Shown here: piece after piece, positions 44,095-52,815 of the stretch | How the letters are laid out: each line of letters begins with the position of its first letter | Position numbering within the stretch: position 1 is the stretch's first letter | DNA from: JAOUEA01 sp963825635 | Lineage (GTDB): Bacteria > Actinomycetota > UBA4738 > HRBIN12 | Length of the DNA: 64,000 bases | Direction of reading: 5' to 3' | NCBI GenBank assembly: GCA_963825635.1 | Contig: CAWGTU010000001.1 | Location: 1,488,001-1,552,000, forward strand | Position numbers and translations under genes: made by a program | Notes under the pieces: model-generated | Seen by the model: the letters and a program-made list of their open reading frames with translations, nothing else | Told to the model about the DNA's origin: nothing | The model's database searches: none

Positions 44095-45198
44095 TCAGGC
44101 GCGCGGGCGTTCCTTCTGCGGGTCGTACACGGCCAGCACGTCGACCGTGCCGCCGATCGAGGTTCCGTCGGGCATCGCGACCTCGACGCCGGTGCCGGGA
44201 GCCGCGGCCTCGGTCCGCATGATCGCGAGACCGAGCGCCCCGAGCCTCGGACTGATCGCCGGGCTCGTCAGCACCCCCGCATCCTCGCCTCCGGCGGTCA
44301 CCGCGGCACCGTACTCAGGCAGGGTCGCCCCCTCGAGCCGGATCGTGACGAAACGGTTCGGCGGCTCGGACGCGACGGCGCGCAACTGCTCCTTGCCCAT
44401 GAACGCCCCGTCGCCGTCGAGGGCGACGAGTCGGTCGAGGCCGAGATCATACGGGGTCCGGCGGTGCGGCTCGTAGTCGTAGTCGGTGACGACCATGCCG
44501 GTCTCGACCCGGATGGGCTCGATGATGTCCACGCCGTAGGGCGTGGCCCCGGCGCCCTCCACCGCTTCCCAGACCGTGGTCGCGTGCTCGGGCCGCAGGA
44601 ACAGCTCGTAGCCGAGCTCTCCGGAGAACCCGGTGCGCGAGAGCCAGACCGGCGCACCCCCGACGGTCACCGGCTCGGGGAAGAACGTGAAGTATCGAAG
44701 CGCGTCGACGTCGGCGCCGGAGACGATCGAGCGAACGAGGTCGCGGCTCTGCGGGCCCTGGATCTGCATGCTCGGCAGTTCCGGCGCGATGTAGGCGATC
44801 TCGACCTCGAGCCCCTTCGTCGCGTCGCCGAAGTAGTCGGCGTGCTCGTTCCCGTTGGTGCAGACCCACAGGTGCTCCGCCGAGTGTCGGAACACGGTTC
44901 CGTCGTCGACCACCAGCCCGTCCTCGTCGACGAAGGCACCGTACCGGACCTGACCGTCATGCATGCCCAGCACGTCGTTCGTGTGGACCCGCTGGGCCGC
45001 CTCGAGGGCCTCGGGGCCCCGGAACTCCCACTTGTTGAGCGGCGAGAGGTCCCACATGCCGACCCCTTCGCGCACGGCTCGGTACTCGGCGTCGACGTCG
45101 CCGTAGTTCGTGACCCAGAGCCACCCGGCTTCCTCCATGAAACCGGCGGCCTTCGTCGACGTGATCGTGTGGAACGCCGTCTCCCTGCTCTGCCCCAC
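44095..45198 (-). CDS. GcvT-family THF methyltransferase, copy 2
   Basis: 367 residues from GTG 45198 (GAGGAGG 4 bp before; GTG 45201 is an alternative). GMWDLSPLNKWEFRGPEAL, VRYGAFVDEDGLVVDDGTVF, QIQGPQSRDLV, TGFSGELGYELFL and VLTSPAISPRLGALGLA parallel copy 1. The C-terminal VYDPQKERPRA is nearly the same as LLDPNKERPRA of copy 1, pointing to tandem duplication with divergence. It is first of the minus-strand C1 genes; repeats and an inverted repeat lie upstream. Substrate unknown. Confidence 0.85.
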   Translation of the reverse strand: MGQSRETAFHTITSTKAAGFMEEAGWLWVTNYGDVDAEYRAVREGVGMWDLSPLNKWEFRGPEALEAAQRVHTNDVLGMHDGQVRYGAFVDEDGLVVDDGTVFRHSAEHLWVCTNGNEHADYFGDATKGLEVEIAYIAPELPSMQIQGPQSRDLVRSIVSGADVDALRYFTFFPEPVTVGGAPVWLSRTGFSGELGYELFLRPEHATTVWEAVEGAGATPYGVDIIEPIRVETGMVVTDYDYEPHRRTPYDLGLDRLVALDGDGAFMGKEQLRAVASEPPNRFVTIRLEGATLPEYGAAVTAGGEDAGVLTSPAISPRLGALGLAIMRTEAAAPGTGVEVAMPDGTSIGGTVDVLAVYDPQKERPRA

Positions 45199-45240
45199 CA
45201 CGCCTCCTCGCACGCCGACGCCCGCTTCCGGGCGGCCCGT

Positions 45241-45289
45241 TGACCGGGCCCGTGGACCGGGCCTGTGGACCGGCCTGTGGACCGGGTTG
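45241..45289. repeat. Four 12-13-bp tandem repeats upstream of gcvT-like gene
   Basis: Units of the form TGGACCGGGCCTG: 45241-45252, 45253-45265, 45266-45277 and 45278-45289, with one to three changes each. They lie in the leader or promoter of the GcvT-like pair, 42 bp upstream of its start. Confidence 0.7.
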
Positions 45290-45299
45290 TACCAGACGA

Positions 45300-45315
45300 T
45301 TGAACGGTTGTTCAA
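45300..45315. promoter_or_regulatory. Inverted repeat TTGAAC-N4-GTTCAA upstream of gcvT-like gene
   Basis: Perfect 6-4-6 inverted repeat, about 100 bp upstream of the GcvT-like start and 10 bp beyond the stop of the exonuclease gene. The size suits a TetR- or GntR-like operator. It has the architecture of a LexA box with one changed base per half, so weak LexA binding cannot be excluded. Confidence 0.45.
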
Positions 45316-45325
45316 GTCGAGCCGA

Positions 45326-45946
45326 TCACGCCCCCGCGAGGCGCAGCAGCTGCCGGACCGTGGGCTCGGGCTTGCCCGGCACCTTCGACGCGAGTACCAG
45401 GAAGAGCTGAGCCGTCACCAGTGCGTCGTCGAGCGCCTCGTGCGGGTTGGCGACGGGGACGCCCATGACCTCAGCCCTCGCCGACAGGGCATAGCCCGGC
45501 TTGCCTCGGACGGTGCGGGGAGCGCCGTCGACCGCGATCGCCAGGTTCCGCACGTCGATCGTGCGTCGGCGCCAGCGACGCAGCGATCCCCCGAAGATCG
45601 CCGCCAGGAAGTGCACCTCGACGTCGGCGAACCATGCCAGCAGGAACCTGCCCGCGAGCGCCGCGGCCAGGGTCTCACGCGCCACCTCGATCTCGGGCGA
45701 CCCCGCGAGGTCCTGCGGACGGAGCTCGTGGATCGTCTGCGACCGAGGCGAGGGAGGCACGCTCGGCGACACCAGCTGGTGCACCGAGTCGCGCATGCGG
45801 ACCCGCCCGCCGTCGACCGGGACCACCCCGAACGACACCACGACATCGTTCCCCAGATCGAGGCCCGTCGTCTCGAAGTCGAGCGCAGCGAACGATCCGT
45901 GGCGCCAGGTTGCCGCGCGCGTTCGAGAGGACGGCGCCACGGGCAT
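45326..45946 (-). CDS. DEDDh 3'-5' exonuclease, DNA pol III epsilon-like
   Basis: 206 residues. Exo I FAALDFETTGLDLGND near residue 20 (Asp, Glu), Exo II LAWFADVEVHFLAAIFG, Exo III NPHEALDDALVTAQLF with His/Asp pattern. Such proteins proofread or trim nucleic acids outside the main replisome. ATG 45946 overlaps the 5-formyl-THF cyclo-ligase stop (TGATG); ATG 45964 is an alternative. Confidence 0.85.
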   Translation of the reverse strand: MPVAPSSRTRAATWRHGSFAALDFETTGLDLGNDVVVSFGVVPVDGGRVRMRDSVHQLVSPSVPPSPRSQTIHELRPQDLAGSPEIEVARETLAAALAGRFLLAWFADVEVHFLAAIFGGSLRRWRRRTIDVRNLAIAVDGAPRTVRGKPGYALSARAEVMGVPVANPHEALDDALVTAQLFLVLASKVPGKPEPTVRQLLRLAGA

Positions 45947-46542
45947 CACGCCGCCGGGCGGCATCGCACCACCTCCGACTCGGTGACGACGAGATCGACC
46001 TGCAGGTCGAAGTGGCCCGCCGGCAACGTCGTTCCGGGGCCCATCAGCTGCACACCGAACGCGAGACCGATCCGCGCGGTGTCGGTTCGGGTCCGAGGCA
46101 GGAAGCGATCGTAGAAGCCGCCGCCGTACCCGATCCGCCGTCCCGCACGATCGAACGCCACCGCCGGCACCGCGACCACGTCGATCGCGGCCGGGTCGAT
46201 CGCCGCGCCCGCGGCCGGCTCGAACGCGCCGAACGACGTCTCGGTCACGGGATCACCGGGCCGGTAGTCTCCCGCTTCGAGCTCGCCGTCGACGATGCGC
46301 GGCAGCGCCACACGGGTGCCATCGCCGTTGAGTCGTTCGATCAGCGGCGCGGTGGATAGCTCCGACCCGAACGACCAGAACGCGAGCACGGTGCGCGCTG
46401 CCGCGACCTCGGGCAGAGCGAGGAACCGTTGCGCGATCTCGAGGCTCGATCGAACCCGGGTGTTCGCGGGGATCGCGTCCCGTTCGGCCAGCACGCGCCG
46501 ACGCACGTCGCGCTTCGCTCGCTTCAGCTGCGCGCTGTTCAT
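45946..46542 (-). CDS. 5-formyltetrahydrofolate cyclo-ligase
   Basis: 198 residues. KRAKRDVRRRVLAERDAI at the start, VALPRIVDGELEAGDYRPG, then the family signature RIGYGGGFYDRFLPRT and the C-terminal HFDLQVDLVVTESEVV. It converts 5-formyl-THF to 5,10-methenyl-THF with ATP, rescuing C1 units. The start overlaps the LLM oxidoreductase stop by 4 bp. Fits with fhs, fchA and ftcD nearby. Confidence 0.92.
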   Translation of the reverse strand: MNSAQLKRAKRDVRRRVLAERDAIPANTRVRSSLEIAQRFLALPEVAAARTVLAFWSFGSELSTAPLIERLNGDGTRVALPRIVDGELEAGDYRPGDPVTETSFGAFEPAAGAAIDPAAIDVVAVPAVAFDRAGRRIGYGGGFYDRFLPRTRTDTARIGLAFGVQLMGPGTTLPAGHFDLQVDLVVTESEVVRCRPAA

Positions 46543-47423
46543 CGCAACGTCGCGTGGGCGATCACGTCGAGTCGGTCCGCGGGACCGGCGGGCAACACCA
46601 CGCACCAGGTGGCGCCAGCCGATCGCAGCTCGTCGGCGAACCGACGCCAGTCCTCGACCGTGCCGCTCCAGAGGCCGTCGAGCGAGAGGCCGCGCGCGGT
46701 GCGATCGGCGATCAGTCGATCGAGGTCTGCGCCGTCCTCCCCCACGAGCGCGATCCCCGCCCACGTGGGCGCGACCGTTCGTCCGCCCGCGAGCTCGCGG
46801 AGGGTTCTCGCCCTGGCCGCGAACGCTTCGGCGTCGAGCCCCCACCCGTTCCACGCGTCGGCCACCCGCGCCGCGACCGCGAGCACCTCGTCGGAGAGGC
46901 CCCCCACCCAGACGGCCGGCTCCCCGGGGGGCAGCAGTGGCCCTTCGAGCGGCGGCACGTGCGCGCCCCCCGGCCACACACGCCCGCCGAACAGCGCATG
47001 CATCGCTTGGACCGTCTCGTCCAGCATCGCCACCCGCTCGGCCGCCGGCGGAAAGGGGAATCCGTAGCGCTCGTGCTCCTCGGCAGAGGCGCGATCGCCG
47101 GTGCCGATCCCGAGGATGGCCCGCCCGTCCGACATCGCATCGAGCGCGGCCGCCTGCTTCGCGAGCAGGCCGGGGGTGCGGAGGGTCACGCGGGTGACGA
47201 GGGTGCCGACGTGCAAGCCAGGGTGGCTCGCAGCCACCGCCGCGAGCAGCGAGAAGACCTCGAGCGCGGGACGATCGGGCCCGGACGGCGGATAGAAGAC
47301 AGGGGGGAACAGGTGGTCGGGGGCGAACACACCGTCGACCCCGAGCTCGCGGGCGCGGGCGGCGACCGAGAGCGGCTTGGCCGGGTCGGCGGTGAAGACG
47401 GGGAGCGACACGCCGAGCCTCAT
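46539..47423 (-). CDS. LLM-class F420-type oxidoreductase
   Basis: 294 residues, luciferase-like TIM barrel. MRLGVSLPVFTADPAK, GVDGVFAPDHLFPPVF, VGTLVTRVTLRTPGLLAKQ, LDAMSDGRAILGIGTGDR and AVWVGGLSDEVLAVAARVADAWNGW are the LLM family motifs for F420 or FMN binding. Substrate unknown. It overlaps the ROK kinase stop and the cyclo-ligase start by 4 bp each, so all are one transcription unit. Confidence 0.88.
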   Translation of the reverse strand: MRLGVSLPVFTADPAKPLSVAARARELGVDGVFAPDHLFPPVFYPPSGPDRPALEVFSLLAAVAASHPGLHVGTLVTRVTLRTPGLLAKQAAALDAMSDGRAILGIGTGDRASAEEHERYGFPFPPAAERVAMLDETVQAMHALFGGRVWPGGAHVPPLEGPLLPPGEPAVWVGGLSDEVLAVAARVADAWNGWGLDAEAFAARARTLRELAGGRTVAPTWAGIALVGEDGADLDRLIADRTARGLSLDGLWSGTVEDWRRFADELRSAGATWCVVLPAGPADRLDVIAHATLR

Positions 47424-48379
47424 CCGGCGTCTCCCGCGAGACGGGCGAAGACCAGCGCAGCCACCCCGATCGCTGCGGCATCGTTGCCCAGCGCGGCCTG
47501 CACGATGGGAACCTCGGGCCGCTCGCCGGGTCCCTCGACCGCTCGCACGAACGCGTCGCGCGCGGGCGCGAGCAGCAGCTCCCCCGCCTCGGAGGCGCCG
47601 CCGCCGACGACGACGACGTCGGGGTCGAGGACGTTCACGAGACCCGCGATACCGACCCCGAGACGGTGCCCGACCTCGACGAAGATGCCTCGGCTGACCG
47701 TATCGCCCGCTCGCGCCGCCTCCGTCACCATGTTCCCGGTCACGGACTCGGGGATGCCGCCCGAGAGCTCCCGCAGGAGTGAGTGCGGATGCCTGGCGGC
47801 TGCGTTCCTGCCCTGGCGCGTGATCGCCGATCCGCTCGCCACGAGCTCCCAGCAGCCACGGTTGCCGCAGCCGCATCGGAGCCCGTCGGGCTCGACCACG
47901 ATGTGACCGATCTCGGCCGCGAAGCCATTGGCACCTCGATAGAGGGCGCCGTCGAGCACGAGCCCGCCTCCGATGCCCGTGCCGACGCTGACCATCAGCA
48001 ACTGTCGCGAGCCCTGCCCGGCGCCGTGTCGAAACTCACCCCACGCGGCGGCGTTGCCGTCGTTGTCCGCCAGCGCCGGCAGGCCCAGCGCGTCGCCCAC
48101 GAACGGGGCCAGCGGGGTGTCGCGCCATGCGAGGTTGGGGGCGTAGCGCATAACCCCCCCGAGGTCGACCATGCCGGCGGCGGCCACCCCGACCCCCACA
48201 ACGTCGGTGGTCGCGATCGCCCGTGCCGCTTCGACCATGGCATCCAAAGTGGCCTGCTGATCGTCCGCCGGCGTGCGCCGCATCTCGCGTGCCAGCACCG
48301 AGCCGTCGCGGCCCACCAGCAGGGTGGCGATCTTCGTGCCCCCGACGTCGATGCCGATCGCCGGCCCTCGCTCGTTCAC
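47420..48379 (-). CDS. ROK-family sugar kinase (glucokinase-like)
   Basis: 319 residues. ATP loop GIDVGGTKIATLLVG at the start, LPALADNDGNAAAWGEF with the catalytic Asp-Asn pair, VGTGIGGGLVLDG, EIGHIVVEPDG and the zinc site CGCGNRGCWE near residue 170, all as in ROK glucokinases. It probably phosphorylates glucose or a related sugar. Overlaps its neighbours by 4 bp on each side. Confidence 0.92.
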   Translation of the reverse strand: MNERGPAIGIDVGGTKIATLLVGRDGSVLAREMRRTPADDQQATLDAMVEAARAIATTDVVGVGVAAAGMVDLGGVMRYAPNLAWRDTPLAPFVGDALGLPALADNDGNAAAWGEFRHGAGQGSRQLLMVSVGTGIGGGLVLDGALYRGANGFAAEIGHIVVEPDGLRCGCGNRGCWELVASGSAITRQGRNAAARHPHSLLRELSGGIPESVTGNMVTEAARAGDTVSRGIFVEVGHRLGVGIAGLVNVLDPDVVVVGGGASEAGELLLAPARDAFVRAVEGPGERPEVPIVQAALGNDAAAIGVAALVFARLAGDAG

Positions 48380-49575
48380 GTGGTCGCCGGCTGCCCCTCG
48401 TCGGCGGAGGGCGGGCGGCCGAACGTGATCTCGAGGTGATCGCCAGCGAAGTTGGCCTCGCGTACGACGAGACGTTTGAGGGTCTGCGGGAGGATCAGGT
48501 TCCGCTTGTAGGAGCCGACCCGCACGTAAAGCTCCTCACCTCGCCGATGGATATCCATGTCGTCGCGGGAGACGAACGGCAGCCGCATCGAGAGGACGTA
48601 GCCCTCTCCACGTTTGCGCACCCGGATCGGGTCGTCGTGGTACAGCACCGCGGTCACGTCGCGTTCGCCGTAGACCTCGACGCCCATCTCGCCGAGGAGC
48701 GGGACCCCCACCATCTCGCGGTCGAAGAGGCGCGCCTCGAGGATCGGGACCGGCTCGAACGACTCGTGCACCGTGGCGAGATGCTCGGCCTGGATGTCCT
48801 TCCACTTGCCGAAGTAGGGGTCGTTGACCTCGTCGGGGATGATGCGGTTCACCACCACGGCGTCGACGCGGTAGCCGAACAGGCCGAGGTAGGTGTACGT
48901 GCGACGCGCCTCCGAGATCACCATCTTCTCGGGGTTCACCACGAGGCGCACCGACGACGTCTGCTCGTCGGTGAGGATCTGCTTCACCGCGTCGAGGTTG
49001 CGGTGCAGACGCTCCACGGCCGCGAACACCTGGTCGCCCGCGATCGGAAGCGAGGTCATCTTCGAGAGCATCGGCCGCACCGTCTTCACGATGCGGCGTT
49101 CGACCGGGAAGATCCGCTCGATGTACCAGTTCATGATCTCGGGCAGCGAGAGCAGCCTCAGGGTCTCCGCGGTCGGGGCGCAATCGACCACCAACATGTC
49201 GTAGTTGCCGCTCTCGACGTGGGTCTTCACGTCGATCAGGGCGAAGATCTCGTCGAGCCCGGGGATCACGGTGAGCTCCTCGGCCTGGATCGTCTCCGTG
49301 CCCGCCCAGTTCATCAGCTGGATGAAGTAGTCCTGGATCTCCCGCCAGTTGTCCTCGAGGCGCTCCTGCGCGTCGATCTGCACCGCCCAGAGGTTCGGCG
49401 TGATCTCGCTGGGAGAGGACTCGATCTCGATCTCGAACGAGTCGGCGAGCGAGTGGGCCGGGTCGGTCGACATCACCAGCGTGCGGGACCCGCTCCGGGC
49501 GGCGCGCACGGCGGTCGCGGCGGCCACGGTCGTCTTGCCGACCCCGCCCTTGCCCGTGAACAACACGACGCGCAT
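48376..49575 (-). CDS. ArsA/GET3-like ATPase
   Basis: 399 residues. Deviant Walker A FTGKGGVGKTTVAAATAV, switch region MSTDPAHSLADSFE, YDMLVVDCAPTAETLRLLSLP (Walker B), VVVNRIIPDEVNDPYF (nucleotide specificity). The C-terminal ~70 residues form an alpha-crystallin-like beta domain found in actinobacterial ArsA homologues. No ars genes are adjacent; role is unknown, perhaps membrane-protein targeting or wall-related. Overlaps the ROK kinase start by 4 bp. Confidence 0.88.
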   Translation of the reverse strand: MRVVLFTGKGGVGKTTVAAATAVRAARSGSRTLVMSTDPAHSLADSFEIEIESSPSEITPNLWAVQIDAQERLEDNWREIQDYFIQLMNWAGTETIQAEELTVIPGLDEIFALIDVKTHVESGNYDMLVVDCAPTAETLRLLSLPEIMNWYIERIFPVERRIVKTVRPMLSKMTSLPIAGDQVFAAVERLHRNLDAVKQILTDEQTSSVRLVVNPEKMVISEARRTYTYLGLFGYRVDAVVVNRIIPDEVNDPYFGKWKDIQAEHLATVHESFEPVPILEARLFDREMVGVPLLGEMGVEVYGERDVTAVLYHDDPIRVRKRGEGYVLSMRLPFVSRDDMDIHRRGEELYVRVGSYKRNLILPQTLKRLVVREANFAGDHLEITFGRPPSADEGQPATT

Positions 49576-49618
49576 GGGCCCAGCTTAGACGGTGAGACGG
49601 CTCGGCCGGCTCGGCCGC

Positions 49619-50059
49619 TCAGCCCATCTCGACGCGCCGCTTGAGCTTCTCGAGCGCGTTCTCGATCACCCGCTTGGCGCCCTCGCTCCGCAGGAACCCG
49701 GGCACGAGCACCCCGAGCTCCACCCCGAGGCGGTAGGTGACCTTCGTCTCGCTCTCGGAGAGCTCGTTCAGCAGGTACTCGCCCCGGATGTCGCGGATCG
49801 CGCCGCGCGCCTCCGACGTCGTCCACGAGAGCCCGGTGTCACCGGGGGCGTACCGATAGGCGAGCGTGTACGACGCCTTCCCGAGCACGGGTACGTCGAC
49901 CTCGAACGCGACCTCGGTCGCGCGTCCACCCTCGCCGCGACGGCGCACCTCGACGGAACGGACGTCGGCCCACTCGGGATAGGCCTCGTAGTCCTCGATC
50001 ACCTCCATCACGTCTTCGAGGGGGGCGTCGATCACGATCGAGCCTTCGGCGTGTTCCAT
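49619..50059 (-). CDS. SRPBCC-family lipid/ligand-binding protein
   Basis: 146 residues, START-like cyclase/coenzyme-Q-binding fold: GSIVIDAPLEDVMEVIEDYEAYPEW near the start is the polyketide-cyclase signature, and VPGFLRSEGAKRVIENALEKLKRRVE the C-terminal helix. Probably binds a hydrophobic ligand. It lies 43 bp upstream of the ArsA-like gene on the same strand, a pairing often seen in actinobacteria. Confidence 0.86.
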   Translation of the reverse strand: MEHAEGSIVIDAPLEDVMEVIEDYEAYPEWADVRSVEVRRRGEGGRATEVAFEVDVPVLGKASYTLAYRYAPGDTGLSWTTSEARGAIRDIRGEYLLNELSESETKVTYRLGVELGVLVPGFLRSEGAKRVIENALEKLKRRVEMG

Positions 50060-50071
50060 CGGCGCGGAATC

Positions 50072-50749
50072 CTAGCGTCTCGCGTTCGTCACGACGCTGA
50101 CGGCCAACAGCGCCACCGATGTCATGATCACCACCACCACGACCCACATGAGGGCGCGGGAGGAGACGACGGGCTGCCCACCTTCTGCCAGCCGGTGGGC
50201 TTCCCACGCAGATCCGGCGTAGACGAGCAGGGTGGCACCGAAGAACACCAGGAACATCGCGAGCGCACCAGCCGACCGTATCCCCGACACGAGCACCGTC
50301 AGGGTCATCGCCGCCAGCACGGTGAAGATCACTCCGCGCGCCAGCCCGTCGAGTCCCCTCCCGACCGCGCGGTGCCCGAGCCCCGGGAAGAGCAGCGAGG
50401 CCCGGACCGCATCTTTGGGATCGACCGTGGTCGGCGCCTCGTCACGGCGCATCAGCGAGGCGAACGTCGTGCCGCAGATCGCGCAGGCATCGAGCTCGAG
50501 CGCGTTCTCGTTGCCGCACGCTGGGCACGGCCAGGTCGGCGCTCGCCGAGAGCGCTGTCCAGACTGCGCTGCGGCCTCCGCGGTCGCGACGCCGGCGGTT
50601 GCGAGCGATGGGTGCGGTTCGGTGACCGGCGGCTCCGGCTCCGGTTCGACGAGCGAGCGGAAGCACTGCCCGCACCATTCGGCGTCTGGGCTCGCGAGCG
50701 CCCCACAGTCGGGGCAGCGCTGTTCGGAGGCGGAGGATCCGGTCGGCAC
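50072..50749 (-). CDS. Zinc-ribbon membrane protein
   Basis: 225 residues. Two zinc ribbons, CPDCGALASPDAEWCGQC (about 12-29) and CPACGNENALELDACAIC (about 74-91), precede LFPGLGHRAVGRGLDGL, a TM2-domain-like entry, and three hydrophobic segments (about 140-158, 163-180, 200-220). Function unknown. GTG start at 50749. Confidence 0.78.
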   Translation of the reverse strand: MPTGSSASEQRCPDCGALASPDAEWCGQCFRSLVEPEPEPPVTEPHPSLATAGVATAEAAAQSGQRSRRAPTWPCPACGNENALELDACAICGTTFASLMRRDEAPTTVDPKDAVRASLLFPGLGHRAVGRGLDGLARGVIFTVLAAMTLTVLVSGIRSAGALAMFLVFFGATLLVYAGSAWEAHRLAEGGQPVVSSRALMWVVVVVIMTSVALLAVSVVTNARR

Positions 50750-50797
50750 GAGGCCAGGGTACCCCCCGACCTGGCCCTGACGAACGAAGCGACGCCT

Positions 50798-51931
50798 CTA
50801 GCCCGCGGCTTCCTGCAGCCAGAACACGAGCGTCCGCGCGATCGCGGGCCAGGTGTGGTCGCGGAGCACGCGCTCGCGGCCTGCCGCTCCCATCCTCCTG
50901 GCCCGCTCCGGAGCGGCCAACAGGGTTCCGACCGCCCCTGCGACCTCTTGGACGTCGGCACCGTCGACGAGGATGCCGGTCTGGCCGTCCACCAGCGCCT
51001 CCCGGGCCCCGCCGGAGTCCCCGACGACCACGGGCTTCCCGCACGCGGCGGCCTCGATGAAGACGTTGCCCCACCCTTCGACCTCCATGCCGGCCAGGCG
51101 CGTGCGGCACGGCATCGCGAACACGTCACCGAGCGCGTAGTACCGAGGGAGATCGTCCTCGGACACCTGGCCGGTGAACACCACGGAGCCCTCGGGGGCG
51201 TCGGTCGCGAGTGCCCGCAGGCGCTCCTCGTACGGTCCGCCTCCCACGATCACCAGCACGGCGCCGGGGGCCCTGCGCCGGACCTCGGCCATGCCCAGGA
51301 TCAGCACGTCCTGTCCCTTGCGGGCGACGAGCCGACTCACGCAGACGACCACCGGGCGATCGCCGAGGCCGTGACGCTCGCGGAGATCGTCGACGGGGAG
51401 ATCGGGCCGGAACGCCTCGACGTCGGCGCCCGGATATAGCACCGAGACCGGTACGCGCCGGGGCACGGCGGTGCGAACGGTCCTGGCGATGAAGGCGCTG
51501 CACATCACCGGCACCCTCGTGGCCCGTGAGGTGGCGTACCGCATCGCGGCATGGGTGCCCGGCGCGATCGAGAGCCAGTACTCGAACCCGTGAGCGGCGG
51601 CGAGGTAGGGCACCCCGGCCCGTGCGAGCCGCGGCCCGAGCGTCGCCAGGGGGTACGTGGCGCCGAACACCACGACCTCTGCCTCGGTCTCGCGCACCGC
51701 GGCGTCGAGCCGACGCCCGACGTCGGGGGTGGGCCAGAGGAACGACTCGGGTTGGCGCAGCACGCGGTACGGCCGTGCGGTGTCGAACATCGAGGACTCC
51801 TCGTCGCCCGGACAGAACACCGCGATCCGGTCTTCGGGAAGCTCGTCGACGAGCGCCTCGAGGGTGCGCTGGATCCCACCCACGCGAGGCGGGTAGTCGT
51901 TCGTGACGAGCAGGGTGCGGGGGACGTCCAC
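50798..51931 (-). CDS. GT4-family glycosyltransferase (PimB-like)
   Basis: 377 residues, GT-B fold. LLVTNDYPPRVGGIQRTLEAL at the start, AAHGFEYWLSIAPGTH, VLYPGADVEAFRPD, VVVCVSRLVARKGQDVLI, FTGQVSEDDLPRYYALGD and the donor-binding EGWGNVFIEAAACGKPVV (E-x7-E) are those of mannosyl-/glucosyltransferases related to PimB/PimC. Likely acts on phosphatidylinositol mannosides or another glycolipid. GTG 51931 was preferred over ATG 51961, which would overlap the divergent ygfZ-like gene. Confidence 0.87.
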   Translation of the reverse strand: MDVPRTLLVTNDYPPRVGGIQRTLEALVDELPEDRIAVFCPGDEESSMFDTARPYRVLRQPESFLWPTPDVGRRLDAAVRETEAEVVVFGATYPLATLGPRLARAGVPYLAAAHGFEYWLSIAPGTHAAMRYATSRATRVPVMCSAFIARTVRTAVPRRVPVSVLYPGADVEAFRPDLPVDDLRERHGLGDRPVVVCVSRLVARKGQDVLILGMAEVRRRAPGAVLVIVGGGPYEERLRALATDAPEGSVVFTGQVSEDDLPRYYALGDVFAMPCRTRLAGMEVEGWGNVFIEAAACGKPVVVGDSGGAREALVDGQTGILVDGADVQEVAGAVGTLLAAPERARRMGAAGRERVLRDHTWPAIARTLVFWLQEAAG

Positions 51932-51954
51932 GGCGCCGATATCCTGCCAGAGCG

Positions 51955-52815
51955 ATGCCACCCCTCACCGCACCCGACGCCGAGCTCGCGGCCCTGAGCG
52001 AAGGGCGGGCGGCGGTCGACCTCTCCACGTACCGCATCGTTCGCGTGCGGGGGGACGATGCGCGCACGTGGCTCCACGACCTCGTCACGACGGACGTGGC
52101 GTCACTCCGGCCGGGCGAGGCGCGTCGCACCTTGCTGCTCGACGCCACCGGTCATATCCGGGCCGACCTCCACATCACGTGCGATGACGACGGCTTCTGG
52201 TTGCTTCAGGCTCCGGACCAGGCCGATCACGTCGGGTCGGCCCTGGCGACCTACGTGCTCTCGTCCGATGTCGAGCTCGACGACCTGACGGGTCGACGAT
52301 CTTTGATCGCCCTGCCCGGCGTGTCCGACGAGCCGGGCGGATCCCGGCCATCGGTGCTGGGCGAGGGGCACGACCTGCTGAGGACCGCCCTGGACCCGGG
52401 GGCACCGGCCGGGCGGAGGTTCGTGAGCCAGGACGCCGTCGAGGTGTGGCGGATCCGTGCCGGACGGCCCCGCATGGGAGCGGACTTCGACCGCACAGCG
52501 ATCCCCGCCGAAGTGGGTCTCGAGGCGCTGATCGACACGACGAAGGGATGCTTCCTCGGCCAGGAATCGGTGGCGCGCGTGCGCAACCTCGGGCATCCGC
52601 CGCGCGTGCTGCGCCACCTGCAGGGCGACGGGCAGGTCGATCGCGGTGCGATCCTCACGACGACGACCGGCGACGAGGCGGGCCCGGTGACCAGTGCCGC
52701 CGAGCGCACGGGCGGCGGCACGGTGCTGATCGCCTCGGTTCGGTGGGTTGCACGGGAGCAACTCCTACGCTCCTCGGACGGACTCGCACTGTTCCCTGTC
52801 CCCTCGTTGGACTAG
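51955..52815 (+). CDS. ygfZ: YgfZ/GcvT-family folate-binding protein
   Basis: 286 residues. STYRIVRVRGDDARTWLHDLVTTDV and LLDATGHIRADLHI resemble GcvT; the defining K-G-C-F/Y-x-G-Q-E motif appears as TTKGCFLGQESVARVRNLG near residue 200 with the conserved Cys. YgfZ supports assembly or repair of certain iron-sulfur enzymes in a folate-dependent way. Divergent from the GT4 gene, 23 bp apart. Confidence 0.9.
   Translation: MPPLTAPDAELAALSEGRAAVDLSTYRIVRVRGDDARTWLHDLVTTDVASLRPGEARRTLLLDATGHIRADLHITCDDDGFWLLQAPDQADHVGSALATYVLSSDVELDDLTGRRSLIALPGVSDEPGGSRPSVLGEGHDLLRTALDPGAPAGRRFVSQDAVEVWRIRAGRPRMGADFDRTAIPAEVGLEALIDTTKGCFLGQESVARVRNLGHPPRVLRHLQGDGQVDRGAILTTTTGDEAGPVTSAAERTGGGTVLIASVRWVAREQLLRSSDGLALFPVPSLD

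Noticed and set aside
42187..45243. A 1018-residue open frame on the plus strand
   Set aside because: It is antisense to ftcD and both GcvT-like genes, is very rich in Arg, His and Val, and matches no family. Long antisense frames are expected at this GC content.
45300..45315. TTGAAC-GGTT-GTTCAA as a LexA box
   Set aside because: It differs from the consensus at one base in each half, and the downstream genes are not damage genes. It is kept only as an unassigned inverted repeat.
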